Shown here piece after piece: positions 8,361 through 16,816 of a DNA stretch of 64,000 nt. The DNA is taken from assembly GCA_965262505.1 (NCBI GenBank), contig CBDHFM010000030.1, positions 4,154,001-4,218,000 on the forward strand, written 5' to 3'. Below the pieces are notes generated by a model that did no database searches, had not been told where the DNA came from, and saw only the letters and a program-made list of their open reading frames with translations. Made by a program: the position numbers and the translations under genes. Numbering within the stretch: position 1 is the stretch's first letter; each line of letters begins with the position of its first letter. The stretch is from JACPPO01 sp965262505. Lineage in GTDB: Bacteria > Acidobacteriota > Vicinamibacteria > Vicinamibacterales > UBA2999.

Positions 8361-10130
8361 TCACTGCGCGTTGAGCTGCTGCAGGTGCCTCACGACGGCC
8401 CCGATTTCAGCCTCCGTGAGCCTGATCTGGCTCATCTGCGCGACCCCCGCGAGCGCAGACCGGATCCGGGCCACGTCGGCCGTTCGGATGTCGGGCGTAC
8501 TCAGGCTCGCGTCGCCCGCACCGTCCATTCCGTGACAGGAGGCGCATCCCACGCCCCCGGCCGTCGTCTCGAAGATCCCCTGGCCGCTGCCGGGTGCCGC
8601 CGCGCCAGCAACCGGCGTCGCCGCTGCGCCGGCTGCGGCGGCCGCCATCTGGCCCATCATCGCCTGCATCGGTCCCTTCGGCCCACCCATGTCCACGAGC
8701 AGCTCGCCCTCCCAGTCGGGCGTGTAGCGGACGAAGCCGCCCGAGTGCGTGTCGCCACCGTTGGGAGTCGGGATGTACGCCTTGACCTCGTGGGTGTCGA
8801 GGTCGAGCACGATCATCTCCCATCCACGCATGTTGCTGACCCACAGCTCGTTGACCTTCGGGTCGGGATGAAGGATGGCGTGATCGACGCTGGAGGCGGA
8901 CCCGCCGAGCCAGATCGGCATGTTGTGCAGGATCCGGGCCTGCCCGAACGGGCGCGTGGCGAGGACGCCGAGCACAGAGCCCCTGTTGTGCCCACCCTCG
9001 CCCTTGCCGACACTGTAGAGGAGCGACTCATCCCAGTTCAGCACCAGACCGTACGGCCCCGTCACGCCGGCGCTGGTATGGCCGACGACCGAGTCGATAC
9101 GGTTGTCTATCTTGTAGACGAGGCTGCCTTCCGAGTCGTTGACGTAGGTAAATCTCCCGTCTGCCGTGTGGGCCATGCCGATGGGGTTGTCCCCCACCCA
9201 CGGGATGACGGTGGAGACACCTGTTTCGAGGTTGTACTTGGCAATACCGGCCGTATTGTGAAGCCGACCGCGCCACGGAGGCGCGATGATCGACACGTAC
9301 ATGGTGCGGAACGTCGGATCCATGGTGGGATACGGATGGCCGACCTTGAACCCGACATCCTCCATGGTGACGGCCTGGACGACCCGGTTGTCGTCATGGG
9401 GATCCAGCAGGTAATGCGGCGCGCCGCCGGGGGTGCGCCCGAACGCCACCAGCGTGCGGTCGCGCCCCTGCCAGTCCTTGAACGCGGTGATGTGGTGGAA
9501 CCAGTCGACGCGCGCCTTGCCCTCCAGCACCTTGTCCAGCTTTAACGTCCTGGCGTTGATGACGAGCAGAACCGTGCGCTCCTGCCCGGTCGCCCGCACG
9601 CGGTGCATCTGCCCGACGTAGAGCCATTGACCGTCGGAAGACATGCCGGCGCTGTGCGGGTTCTGGGTGACCTCCTCACCCAGATCGAAGAGCGCCGAGG
9701 CGACGACCTCCTTGGTATAGGCGTCGACAATCCAGACGCCCGACTTGCGGGTGCCGCCATTCGGGTTGGAGCCGACGCCCTCGCTGGTGAAGAACACCGT
9801 CGGGTGAGCGGTCACGTCCCAGGCATCCGGCCCGCTGGAGTCGTAGGTCGCCAGCAGCTGCAGCCTTCCTCGCACGGACTCCGGCGTATCCCAGCCCGTC
9901 GGTTGAGCGTCGGGGGGCGACGGCACCAGCTGACCAGCCTGCACCACCTGGGTGGGAGCGACCGCCGCCAACTGCTGCTGGAGGGCCGCGTTGTCTGCCC
10001 GGAGGACGTCGTAATCGGATGGTGAAATTCCCTGCCCCTGCGCGGTACAGGCGGCAGCCCCGAGCGCCATCAGCACCACGAACCCTGGAAGCGAATTCTT
10101 GATCCATCGCATGTGCATAGACCCCTTCAT
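8361..10130 (-). CDS. Beta-propeller lipoprotein with C-terminal cytochrome c domain
   Basis: A 589-residue exported protein. Residues 8-28 form a lipoprotein signal ending 'LGAAAC', so Cys28 should be lipidated. Residues ~30-55 may be a short coiled coil ('DNAALQQQLAAV'). The main body (about 70-480) has repeated 'VIDAYTKEVVASALFDL'-type strands typical of YVTN/40-residue beta-propellers. An Ala/Pro/Gly linker leads to a class I cytochrome c domain with the haem site CASCH at residues 529-533 and Met later in 'GVAQMSQIRL'. I chose the ATG at 10130 because GGAGG lies 8 bases upstream; an in-frame start at 10187 adds residues with no signal sequence. Periplasmic electron transfer is an inference; the substrate is unknown. 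Confidence 0.82.
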   Translation of the reverse strand: MKGSMHMRWIKNSLPGFVVLMALGAAACTAQGQGISPSDYDVLRADNAALQQQLAAVAPTQVVQAGQLVPSPPDAQPTGWDTPESVRGRLQLLATYDSSGPDAWDVTAHPTVFFTSEGVGSNPNGGTRKSGVWIVDAYTKEVVASALFDLGEEVTQNPHSAGMSSDGQWLYVGQMHRVRATGQERTVLLVINARTLKLDKVLEGKARVDWFHHITAFKDWQGRDRTLVAFGRTPGGAPHYLLDPHDDNRVVQAVTMEDVGFKVGHPYPTMDPTFRTMYVSIIAPPWRGRLHNTAGIAKYNLETGVSTVIPWVGDNPIGMAHTADGRFTYVNDSEGSLVYKIDNRIDSVVGHTSAGVTGPYGLVLNWDESLLYSVGKGEGGHNRGSVLGVLATRPFGQARILHNMPIWLGGSASSVDHAILHPDPKVNELWVSNMRGWEMIVLDLDTHEVKAYIPTPNGGDTHSGGFVRYTPDWEGELLVDMGGPKGPMQAMMGQMAAAAAGAAATPVAGAAAPGSGQGIFETTAGGVGCASCHGMDGAGDASLSTPDIRTADVARIRSALAGVAQMSQIRLTEAEIGAVVRHLQQLNAQ

Positions 10131-10261
10131 GTGACCATCCTCCCTGCAAGCGTGGCTTGCTTGCCGATATTCAGGCTCTCGAACCACTTGGCCAACCCGC
10201 CCACGCCGATCTGGGCGGTGATTTCATACGGGCCGAGGCGAGTGCCGGAACTCAGAGCCAA
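10127..10261 (-). pseudogene. Fossil N-terminus of a Hanks-type Ser/Thr kinase, fused upstream of the lipoprotein gene
   Basis: A 44-codon frame starting TTG reads 'ALSSGTRLGPYEITAQIGVG', then diverges. 'GTRLGPYEIT..IGxGG' is the hallmark start of the large acidobacterial PknB-like kinases and breaks off inside the glycine-rich loop, where MGEVYRA should follow. The remaining 22 codons are unrelated. The frame ends in TGA that overlaps the lipoprotein ATG (ATGA). It may be a pure relic, or a short leader translated and coupled to the lipoprotein gene. Confidence 0.65.
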
Positions 10262-10270
10262 ACGGCTGGA

Positions 10271-10276
10271 AGTATA
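10271..10276 (-). promoter_or_regulatory. Putative -10 box (TATACT) of the kinase relic/lipoprotein transcript
   Basis: On the minus strand TATACT lies 9 bases before the TTG of the kinase relic. That spacing puts transcription start at or next to the start codon. No good -35 is seen. It may have been the kinase promoter and now drive the lipoprotein gene. Confidence 0.45.
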
Positions 10277-10318
10277 GCGGTTAGGGTCGCGGCGACGCGA
10301 TCACTCCTGAGTAACGGC

Positions 10319-10402
10319 CTAGTGTTTACCGAAAAGTGGCGGCTTGGTCCCAGGCGGCCGGCGGACCGGTCCTCCCGTGCCGAAAACAACTGTTTCTTAG
10401 AC
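10319..10402 (+). repeat. Dispersed intergenic repeat, copy A
   Basis: The sequence starts CTAGTGTTTA, contains GGCGGACCGGTCC, and ends CCGAAAACAACTGTTTC. The same blocks in the same order occur at 36431-36526 (copy B) and, more diverged and inverted, at 34690-34766 (copy C). No protein-coding potential is seen. It lies between the cold-shock gene and the lipoprotein gene. Confidence 0.65.
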
Positions 10403-10435
10403 CGTCGAGGGGACGGCCGGGGCAGTGCCGCGGTT

Positions 10436-10645
10436 CTAGGGCTTCGGCTGGCTGACGTTCCCGGCTTGCGGTCCCTTCGGGCCATCGATGATCTCAAATT
10501 CGACCGCCTGACCCTCCTCCAGGGACTTGAAGCCGCTGCCACCGATGGCCGAGTAGTGGACGAACACGTCGCTCCCACCCTCGCGCTCAATGAACCCGAA
10601 GCCCTTAGAATCATTGAACCACTTCACCTTGCCGGTAATACGCAT
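10436..10645 (-). CDS. Cold-shock protein, CspA family
   Basis: A single cold-shock (OB-fold) domain of 69 residues that binds single-stranded RNA/DNA. The N-terminal 'GKVKWFNDSKGFGFI' includes the RNP1 motif KGFGFI, and 'DVFVHYSAI' is RNP2. The ATG at 10645 is chosen over the adjacent in-frame GTG at 10648. About 60 bases upstream on the minus strand is a TATAAA box (10707-10712), which leaves a 5' UTR as is common for csp genes. An IS5-type element begins about 90 bp further upstream. Confidence 0.95.
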   Translation of the reverse strand: MRITGKVKWFNDSKGFGFIEREGGSDVFVHYSAIGGSGFKSLEEGQAVEFEIIDGPKGPQAGNVSQPKP

Positions 10646-10802
10646 CACTCATCCCAGCGCCGACCTTCGAACCGGGATTTCCATTTTGCCGGCCCCTGAT
10701 GGCCCCTTTATACACCCGAGATCCGCCGAGCCCACGAGATTGTTTTCGTCGCACCATCGTCCAGGTTCTGAGGCCGTCACTCAGCCCGCGCTGACGTGTC
10801 GC

Positions 10803-11884
10803 GGCGTTGTTGCATGAATACCCGCTGCGGGTGGGGCGGCGTGGCCCGCCCTTCTCTGGACCCTCCGCAGGAGCCACACTACGGGGATGAAGTCGAAGGT
10901 TCATCCCAGGTATAAGACAAAGTATCGCGTGGCGAACTGGGCGGCCTACAATCAGGCCCTCGTTCGACGCGGCGATGTGACGGTGTGGGTATCCTCGGAA
11001 GCGATCGCGGCCTGGACGCCCGGCCGGAGTGGCCGGCGGGGCGGGCAGCGGCGCTACTCGGATCTCGCCATCGAGACCGCCCTGACCCTGCGGCTCCTCT
11101 ACCATCTCCCGCTGCGCCAAGCCGAAGGATTCCTGCACGCCCTGTTCGGGATGATGCGCCTCGACCTCTCCGCCCCCGACTATACGACGCTCTCCCGGCG
11201 CAGTCAGCATTTGAGGCGCCGTCTGCGACCGGTCCCGCCCGGCGAGGGCCTCCATCTCGTGCTTGACAGCACGGGGCTGTCTATCGTCGGGGCAGGTGAG
11301 TGGGCGGCCGCGAAACACGGTGGCCGCGGCAGGCGTGGCTGGCGGAAGCTCCACCTTGGTGTCGATCAGTCCGGCGTGATCCGTGTCCAGACGCTGACCG
11401 AGGCGACGGGTGATGATGCGACCACCGCCCTCGATCTGCTCACCGCCGTCGAGGGCCCTCTCGTGCGCGTCACCGCTGACGCCGCCTATGACACGGTCGC
11501 CGTCTACGAAACGGCGGGGGCGCGGGGTGCGACGGTCGTCATCCCACCGGCCAGGACGGCGAACGTCTCTGGGCACGGCCCGCGGTCGCCCGCGCGGGAT
11601 CGGACGATCACGTTGGTGAAGCAGCTCGGCCGGCGCCGTTGGAAGAAGGCGTCCGGGTACCATCGTCAGGGCCGGGTGGAGAACACGTTCTTCCGCTACA
11701 AGTCCATCATCGGCGATGGCCTTCGCGCCCGGAGCCCAGCCGGGCACGGGAGTGAGGTAGTCCTCGGCTGCGAAATCCTCAATCGGATGACCGCCCTCGG
11801 CCGACCAGTGTCGTATCGCATCGGTAGGTGAGGATCCTGTCGGTGGGCATCGTGCGGGCCAGTGAGGATTCGTGCAACAACGCC
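10803..11884 (+). mobile_element. IS5-family element, IS903 subgroup, copy 1 (1,082 bp)
   Basis: It is bounded by terminal inverted repeats GGCGTTGTTGCATGAATA (left) and, read inward, GGCGTTGTTGCACGAATC (right). They resemble the IS903-type end GGCTTTGTTGAATAAAT. It contains one intact transposase gene. A 9-bp target duplication is expected for this subgroup, but the flanks (ACGTGTCGC on the left, CCCCTTCAG on the right) do not match. The right end lies 5 bp from the stop codon of the hydrolase gene. Confidence 0.9.
10887..11831 (+). CDS. IS5-family (IS903-type) transposase
   Basis: A 314-residue DDE transposase. Recognisable blocks are 'RYSDLAIETALTLRLLYHLP' and 'PDYTTLSRRSQHL' near the N-terminus, the first catalytic Asp in 'LVLDSTGLSIVG', 'WRKLHLGVDQSG', the second Asp in 'VTADAAYDT', and the Y-2-R-3-E-type region 'GYHRQGRVENTFFRYK' with the Glu. 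It is nearly identical to the copy at 14717-15661. The reading frame is intact. Confidence 0.95.
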   Translation: MKSKVHPRYKTKYRVANWAAYNQALVRRGDVTVWVSSEAIAAWTPGRSGRRGGQRRYSDLAIETALTLRLLYHLPLRQAEGFLHALFGMMRLDLSAPDYTTLSRRSQHLRRRLRPVPPGEGLHLVLDSTGLSIVGAGEWAAAKHGGRGRRGWRKLHLGVDQSGVIRVQTLTEATGDDATTALDLLTAVEGPLVRVTADAAYDTVAVYETAGARGATVVIPPARTANVSGHGPRSPARDRTITLVKQLGRRRWKKASGYHRQGRVENTFFRYKSIIGDGLRARSPAGHGSEVVLGCEILNRMTALGRPVSYRIGR

Positions 11885-11889
11885 CCCCT

Positions 11890-13875
11890 TCAGTTCGGCG
11901 CAGAGATCGGCCGCACCTTGGCCATCCGCCAATCCCAGTGATCCGCCGCTTCCTCGACGATGGCTGGCACATCGCTCTGAAGGATGTACCGCTCCTGCGC
12001 CAGGCGGCTTGCTACGGCTTCCACCTTGGCCAGATACTCAGCGCGACCCGCGTAGCGCTCCTCGATCGCCAAACGGGGATCCCCCGTGCTTTCGCGCTCG
12101 GCGCGCGTGGCAGGGAACGCAATGTACGACCCGCCGTTATTGATGAGGGTGTGTGGAGCGCCAATGTGCTCGCTCCGAAACAGCCAACCCGTGAACGTCG
12201 CCAGCGGGACCGCTTGTTCGGGCAGGCGCAGGCCACCCACTTCGTTGCCATCGTCATCGACGTTGGAAACCGGGAACGGCAGCGCCGAGGCGGTCGTGGG
12301 CACGTCCCAGCGGTACCCACCTGGAACGTGCGTGGGCCACTGCACCCCTGGGATCGATGGAAACTTCAGATCCCGCCGCTCAACGAGCGTTCCGTCTACG
12401 AGGGTCGGATGGCGGCTTGGTGGTGGCTCGGTGCCCTCGCGGGTCCAGGAGTCGAGCGTGGCAAGCAGTCCGCGCATCGCCCAGGCGTAGTTGAGCGTGT
12501 TATTCAAGAACTGTCCGCCTCCATCACCCGGGGGTACCGAGCCAGCCCCGTGTCGTGCCCCCGCTATCAGGTAAGCGCGCACGTTGGGCGCATCCGGCTG
12601 GTCTTCGCTGCCGTCGATTGAAGTGTGCCGAAGTGCCGCCAGACGACCCCGGTCCCAGTACTCCGCGGCCGTGTCAAACAGCACAATCTTGGGTTCGAGG
12701 CTGGCAGGAATGCGTGCGCCCAGACCGTCCTTCTGCCCAGTCACAGGGTCGGTCGTCACTCGATACTGAAACGGAAACCGGGTCTGGGTGAACACCCCAA
12801 GCGAGTTGGGCCGCGCAAACCGCTCGTTGAAGCGACCCATGCTGGCCCCGCCGGTCTTCACAAAGGCCGCATCGAACGCCTTTCGGCCCTGTTCGTCGAT
12901 AGTGAACCCCTCGTAGATGATCTGGCGGAGGGCACGACCGGTCTGCGACGATCCGTACATGTACGCGTAGCGTCCCGGTGCAATCGGATCTGCGCCGTAC
13001 TTGAGAGCCGACGCCATGTCCCGGACCGCGGCAAGGCCCAGTCCCGCAACGGGCGGGTTCTGCGACTCGTACATCACTTCGTAGGTCAGGCCGGGCTTGA
13101 AACCACCCTTCAACGTCACGAAGTTGGGATCAGAGACAACGCGGCCGTTGACCATCCGGCCGAACTGCCAGTTCGCGCGCGGAATGAGACGCCGCGCTGC
13201 AAAGATACCCTCACGGGCAGTCAGGCGATAGTGGGCGGCTTCGAGGTCAACCGGAGGATGCGCGGGCGTGTTGTTTCCGCCCGTGTACTCGAAAGAATCG
13301 CTCGGCTCACGTGGAATGAACCACTGCGGCACCCAACCAGTAATCGTCTGTCCGTTGTCGGTCGCAACTGGGATGTCGATCCCGATCCGGCCATTTCTCT
13401 TGGGTACATCGAACTGCCATCCCACCGCGACCAGCGTGTAACCCTGCAGGAGCAGTGAGGCGTCGCCGAAGTGAGCTTCGGTCGTCGGATCGTTCGAGGC
13501 CTCCGCGTCGCTGAATACGTTGAGCAGCCGGAAATTTCCGCGATTGACGACGTCAAAAAAAACGACGCCATTGCTACGGGAGGAGTCCTTCGGCCTCAGG
13601 ATGAGGAAGTCGGCCGAAAATTCTACTTTGCCCTCCGCGTTTCGCGGGGCCTTGTCGAGATCGGCAATGATCTGGTTGCGTGGGTTTGTCGGATCAACCG
13701 CAAAGTGAACCCTGCCGTGGATCTTCTCGTAGGGCCCGACGCTCCCGAACGCTCGTCCGCCAAGCACATCTTCACGACGCTCGACATCGATACGGCTTAC
13801 CTCGGCCCAGCTGGACACCGGTCCAAGCATCAGCACGCACGCGACTGCCCACACCACCCGATTGTAATTTATCAT
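11890..13875 (-). CDS. Secreted alpha/beta-hydrolase-domain protein
   Basis: A 661-residue exported enzyme with signal peptide 'VVWAVACVLMLGPVSSWA'. It matches the 'alpha/beta hydrolase domain' family (Abhydrolase_10 type) in overall layout: N-terminal 'GSVGPYEKIHGRVHFAVDP', then the nucleophile elbow-like 'YGSSQTGRALRQ' (G308-S-S-Q-T-G313), and late 'AGARHGAGSVP', which may hold the catalytic His. Esterase or related hydrolase activity is inferred; the substrate is unknown. A GAGAGGATGGGAGC ribosome site precedes the ATG. The stop is only 5 bp from IS5 copy 1, so the original 3' neighbourhood has been lost. Confidence 0.8.
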   Translation of the reverse strand: MINYNRVVWAVACVLMLGPVSSWAEVSRIDVERREDVLGGRAFGSVGPYEKIHGRVHFAVDPTNPRNQIIADLDKAPRNAEGKVEFSADFLILRPKDSSRSNGVVFFDVVNRGNFRLLNVFSDAEASNDPTTEAHFGDASLLLQGYTLVAVGWQFDVPKRNGRIGIDIPVATDNGQTITGWVPQWFIPREPSDSFEYTGGNNTPAHPPVDLEAAHYRLTAREGIFAARRLIPRANWQFGRMVNGRVVSDPNFVTLKGGFKPGLTYEVMYESQNPPVAGLGLAAVRDMASALKYGADPIAPGRYAYMYGSSQTGRALRQIIYEGFTIDEQGRKAFDAAFVKTGGASMGRFNERFARPNSLGVFTQTRFPFQYRVTTDPVTGQKDGLGARIPASLEPKIVLFDTAAEYWDRGRLAALRHTSIDGSEDQPDAPNVRAYLIAGARHGAGSVPPGDGGGQFLNNTLNYAWAMRGLLATLDSWTREGTEPPPSRHPTLVDGTLVERRDLKFPSIPGVQWPTHVPGGYRWDVPTTASALPFPVSNVDDDGNEVGGLRLPEQAVPLATFTGWLFRSEHIGAPHTLINNGGSYIAFPATRAERESTGDPRLAIEERYAGRAEYLAKVEAVASRLAQERYILQSDVPAIVEEAADHWDWRMAKVRPISAPN

Positions 13876-14016
13876 GCTCCCATCCTCTCTTCGTGGATCC
13901 GGACCACTATACTCCGATCTGGGTTGCCGGCGCTCGTAGTGTTGTGTTGCAACTGTGGCCGACGGCGGCTGGTAACCTGAACCGTACCGGGTTTCTCGGA
14001 GACTGGATTCATTGAA

Positions 14017-14632
14017 TCAGGCCACCTTGGCCTGCTCATAGTACTGCGCTTCAAACTCCGCCGGCGGCACGTCTCCAATCGGTCCAAGCAACCGCCGCAT
14101 GTTGAACCAATCCACCCACTCCAGCGTGGCGAATTCCACGGCCTCGAGCGTGCGCCACGGCCCTCGTCGTCGAATCACCTCCGTCTTGTAGAGTCCGATC
14201 ACCGACTCGGCGAGGGCGTTATCGAACGCATCGCCTTGGCTCCCGACCGATGGCGCAATGCCGGCGGCCGCGAGACGATCCGTGTACCGCATCGAAAGAT
14301 ACTGCGTGCCGCGATCGCTGTGATGCACGAGGCTGGTCAGCGCGTCGCCGCCGCGCGTAGATGGCCTGCTCCAAGGCGTCGAGCACGAAGTCCGTGCGCA
14401 TCGAGGCCGACACCCGCCAGCCCACGATGCGCCGCGCGAAGACGTCGATCACGAACGCCACGTAGGTGAACCCACCCCAGGTCGCCACGTAGGTGAAGTC
14501 TGAGACCCAGAGCTGATTCGGACGGGTCGCCACGAACTGGCGATCGACGAGATCTGCGGGCCGGCTGCCATTGCCCGCGGGCGTGGTCGTGATCCACGCG
14601 CGCCCACGCACCGCGCCTTCCAGGCCCATCGC
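14017..14632 (-). pseudogene. IS3-family transposase OrfB remnant, frameshifted and truncated by IS5 copy 2
   Basis: On the minus strand, the part next to IS5 copy 2 encodes 'ATRPNQLWVSDFTYVATW' (first Asp) and 'FVIDVFARRIVGWRVS'. After a single-base shift near 14350 the other frame continues 'MHHSDRGTQYLSMRYTDRLA' (second Asp), 'FDNALAESVIGLYKTEVI' (Glu) and 'IGDVPPAEFEAQYY'. The N-terminus was cut off at 14632. It is dead twice over, and it is a different IS3 lineage from those in the first 7 kb. Confidence 0.88.
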
Positions 14633-15714
14633 GGCGTTGTTGCATGAATACCCGCTGCGGGTGGGGCGGCGTGGCCCGCACTTCTCGGGACCCTCCGCAG
14701 GAGCCACACTACAGGGATGAAGTCGAAGGTCCATCCCACATATAAGACGAAGTACCGCGTTGCGAACTGGGCGGCCTACAATCAGGCCCTCGTTCGCCGC
14801 GGCGATGTGACGGTGTGGTTATCCTCGGACGCGATCGCTGCCTGGACGCCCCGCCGGAGCGGCCGGCGGGGTGGGCAGCGGCGCTACTCGGATCTCGCCA
14901 TCGAGACCGCCCTGACCCTGCGGCTCCTCTACCATCTCCCGCTGCGCCAAGCCGAAGGATTCCTGCACGCCCTGTTCGGGATGATGCGCCTCGACCTCTC
15001 CGCCCCCGACTATACGACGCTCTCCCGGCGCAGTCAGCATCTGAGGCGCCGTCTGCGACCGGTCCCGCCCGGCGAGAGCATCCATCTCGTGCTCGACAGC
15101 ACGGGTCTGTCCATCGTCGGGGCAGGCGAGTGGGCCGCCGCGAAACACGGTGGCTCCGGCAGACGTGGCTGGCGGAAGCTCCACCTTGGCGTCGATCAGT
15201 CCGGCGTGATCCTTGTCCACACGTTGACCGAGGAGACGGGCGATGATGCGACCACCGCCCTCGATCTGCTCACTGCGGTCGAGGGCCCTCTCGTGCGCAT
15301 CACCGCTGACGCCGCCTATGACACGGTCGCCGTCTACGAAACGGCGGGGGCGCGGGGTGCGACGGTCGTCATCCCACCGGCCAGGACGGCGACCGTCTCT
15401 GGGCACGGCCCGCGGTCGCCCGCGCGGGATCGAACGATCACGTTGGTGAAGCAGCTCGGCCGGCGCCAGTGGAAGAAGGCGTCAGGGTACCATCATCAGG
15501 GCCGGGTGGAGAACACGTTCTTCCGCTACAAGTCCATCATCGGAGATGGCCTTCGCGCCCGGAGTCCAGCCGGGCAGGGGAGTGAGGTCGTCCTTGGCTG
15601 TGAGATCCTCAATCGAATGACCGCCCTCGGCCGACCAGTGTCATACCGCATCGGCAGGTGAGGATCTTGTCGATTGGCATCGTGCGGGCTAGTCACGATT
15701 CGTGCAACAACGCC
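14633..15714 (+). mobile_element. IS5-family element, IS903 subgroup, copy 2 (1,082 bp)
   Basis: Same length, ends and gene as copy 1, with scattered base differences. Left flank is GCCCATCGC and right flank ATTCTGCGG, so no 9-bp duplication is present. None of the five flanks of the two copies and the 83-bp relic match each other. On the left it truncates an IS3 transposase and on the right a glycosyltransferase gene, which are unrelated sequences. This points to deletion or recombination at the IS. Confidence 0.9.
14717..15661 (+). CDS. IS5-family (IS903-type) transposase
   Basis: A 314-residue intact DDE transposase, the sister of the one at 10887. It shares the catalytic blocks 'LVLDSTGLSIVG', 'ITADAAYDT' and 'GRVENTFFRYK'. 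The few amino-acid differences are conservative, which suggests both copies arrived recently relative to the surrounding IS3 debris. Confidence 0.95.
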   Translation: MKSKVHPTYKTKYRVANWAAYNQALVRRGDVTVWLSSDAIAAWTPRRSGRRGGQRRYSDLAIETALTLRLLYHLPLRQAEGFLHALFGMMRLDLSAPDYTTLSRRSQHLRRRLRPVPPGESIHLVLDSTGLSIVGAGEWAAAKHGGSGRRGWRKLHLGVDQSGVILVHTLTEETGDDATTALDLLTAVEGPLVRITADAAYDTVAVYETAGARGATVVIPPARTATVSGHGPRSPARDRTITLVKQLGRRQWKKASGYHHQGRVENTFFRYKSIIGDGLRARSPAGQGSEVVLGCEILNRMTALGRPVSYRIGR

Positions 15715-15846
15715 ATTCTGCGGCGTGGTGACGAGACCCCCCTCATGGCCGTACTCGTTCAAGGCGTTGACCATCGCGTGAGCGATAACCAGGTGGCCGC
15801 CCTCAGCGAGCGGCGGGTGCGAGGTCACTACAACAATGCGAGCCAT
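15715..15846 (-). pseudogene. Glycosyltransferase N-terminal stub, cut by IS5 copy 2
   Basis: The first 44 codons read 'MARIVVVTSHPPLAEGGHLV' and 'NALNEYGHEGGLVTTPQN', the Rossmann start of a GT4-type (GT-B) glycosyltransferase. After that the frame runs into the IS5 right end. The rest of the gene is not in the window. The ATG at 15846 lies 6 bp after the stop of the upstream peptidase gene, so the two formed an operon. Confidence 0.75.
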
Positions 15847-15852
15847 GACGGT

Positions 15853-16725
15853 TCAGGCGTCCCCATCCCATTCGTCCCACTGTCGCCGGCGCCGCGCTCG
15901 CTTGCGCAGGGTGGCCACGAAGGCGACGAACGCCAGGGTCATGATGCCCATCCAGAGCGCCGACCCGCTGGTCACGACCGGAATCCAACTCGTCCAGCGG
16001 CGATAGGGTCCCCACGCCCGCGCAGCGGCTTGCCCTGGTGTTTCACCGGTCTGCAGCACGAAGGCGTCCGCGAACCGCGCGCCACGCGCGACGCGATCGA
16101 CGATCGCTCCTGGCGCTGCAGCCCCGTGACGTTCCCGTATGTTCGACACCAGTGCAGCGGCGAGGAGATACGCGCTGACGCTGTCCTGTTCAGACTCGGA
16201 CGCAAAGAGGCGCCCGAGGTCGGTGAGGCCAGGATTACCGACCGTCGCGAGTGCGAGCCGCGCCTGGCTGGTGAATCCCCATCCCTGTTCGACCGACGTG
16301 GCCACGCCTTCGTGGAACCAGCGAGGGAGTGGCCCGCCCGCCTGGGCGGCGAGCGCCAGGTGCACCACCTCGTGCGAGACGACTGACTCGAGCGACTGGT
16401 ACGGGTAGGGTCCGACGCGCGCCGGGAAGATCGCCACGTCGCGCGAGCCGAACGCCACGCCCACGATCCAGAGGGGGGTCGCAAGGGCGCGCGAATCGTC
16501 TTCCGGGATGAGCGTGACGCGGACCCGCGGCGGCACGTTGAGCCCGGCTCGTGCCAGCATGACGGCGAGCTGCTGCCGATCGATATTCCGTACGCGATCG
16601 GCCATGGGATCGAGCGACGGCCCGGCTTCGACGGTCAGGTCCACCTGGTTGGCCTGCGCCATCGCGCCGGTCACGCCGGCCAGGAGCATGAGACCGACGA
16701 TGCCGCTGTGCAGCCAGGAGCTCAC
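15853..16725 (-). CDS. Membrane-anchored peptidase-MA-like metalloprotease
   Basis: The 290-residue product has a signal peptide ('GIVGLMLLAGVTGAMAQA'), a gluzincin-like zinc motif HEVVH (118-122) followed by 'LPRWFHEGVATSVEQGWG' (second zinc-ligand region, Glu139), and a C-terminal membrane helix ('SALWMGIMTLAFVAFVATL') with a basic tail. This matches peptidase MA-like domains, which are usually cell-envelope proteins of unknown substrate. It precedes the glycosyltransferase stub with 6 bp spacing. Confidence 0.8.
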   Translation of the reverse strand: MSSWLHSGIVGLMLLAGVTGAMAQANQVDLTVEAGPSLDPMADRVRNIDRQQLAVMLARAGLNVPPRVRVTLIPEDDSRALATPLWIVGVAFGSRDVAIFPARVGPYPYQSLESVVSHEVVHLALAAQAGGPLPRWFHEGVATSVEQGWGFTSQARLALATVGNPGLTDLGRLFASESEQDSVSAYLLAAALVSNIRERHGAAAPGAIVDRVARGARFADAFVLQTGETPGQAAARAWGPYRRWTSWIPVVTSGSALWMGIMTLAFVAFVATLRKRARRRRQWDEWDGDA

Positions 16726-16816
16726 CCCACCAGCTTAATGCTGCGGGCGGTGCCAAGGCTGTCCTGCCCTCGGCGGCTGACTACGCGTTCTCGAATACCG
16801 GCTCGGATCCCCGGCC

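Noticed and set aside
8175..9545. 456-codon open frame on the plus strand
   Set aside because: It is the antisense shadow of the propeller-cytochrome gene, whose lipobox, CASCH motif and ribosome site are convincing.
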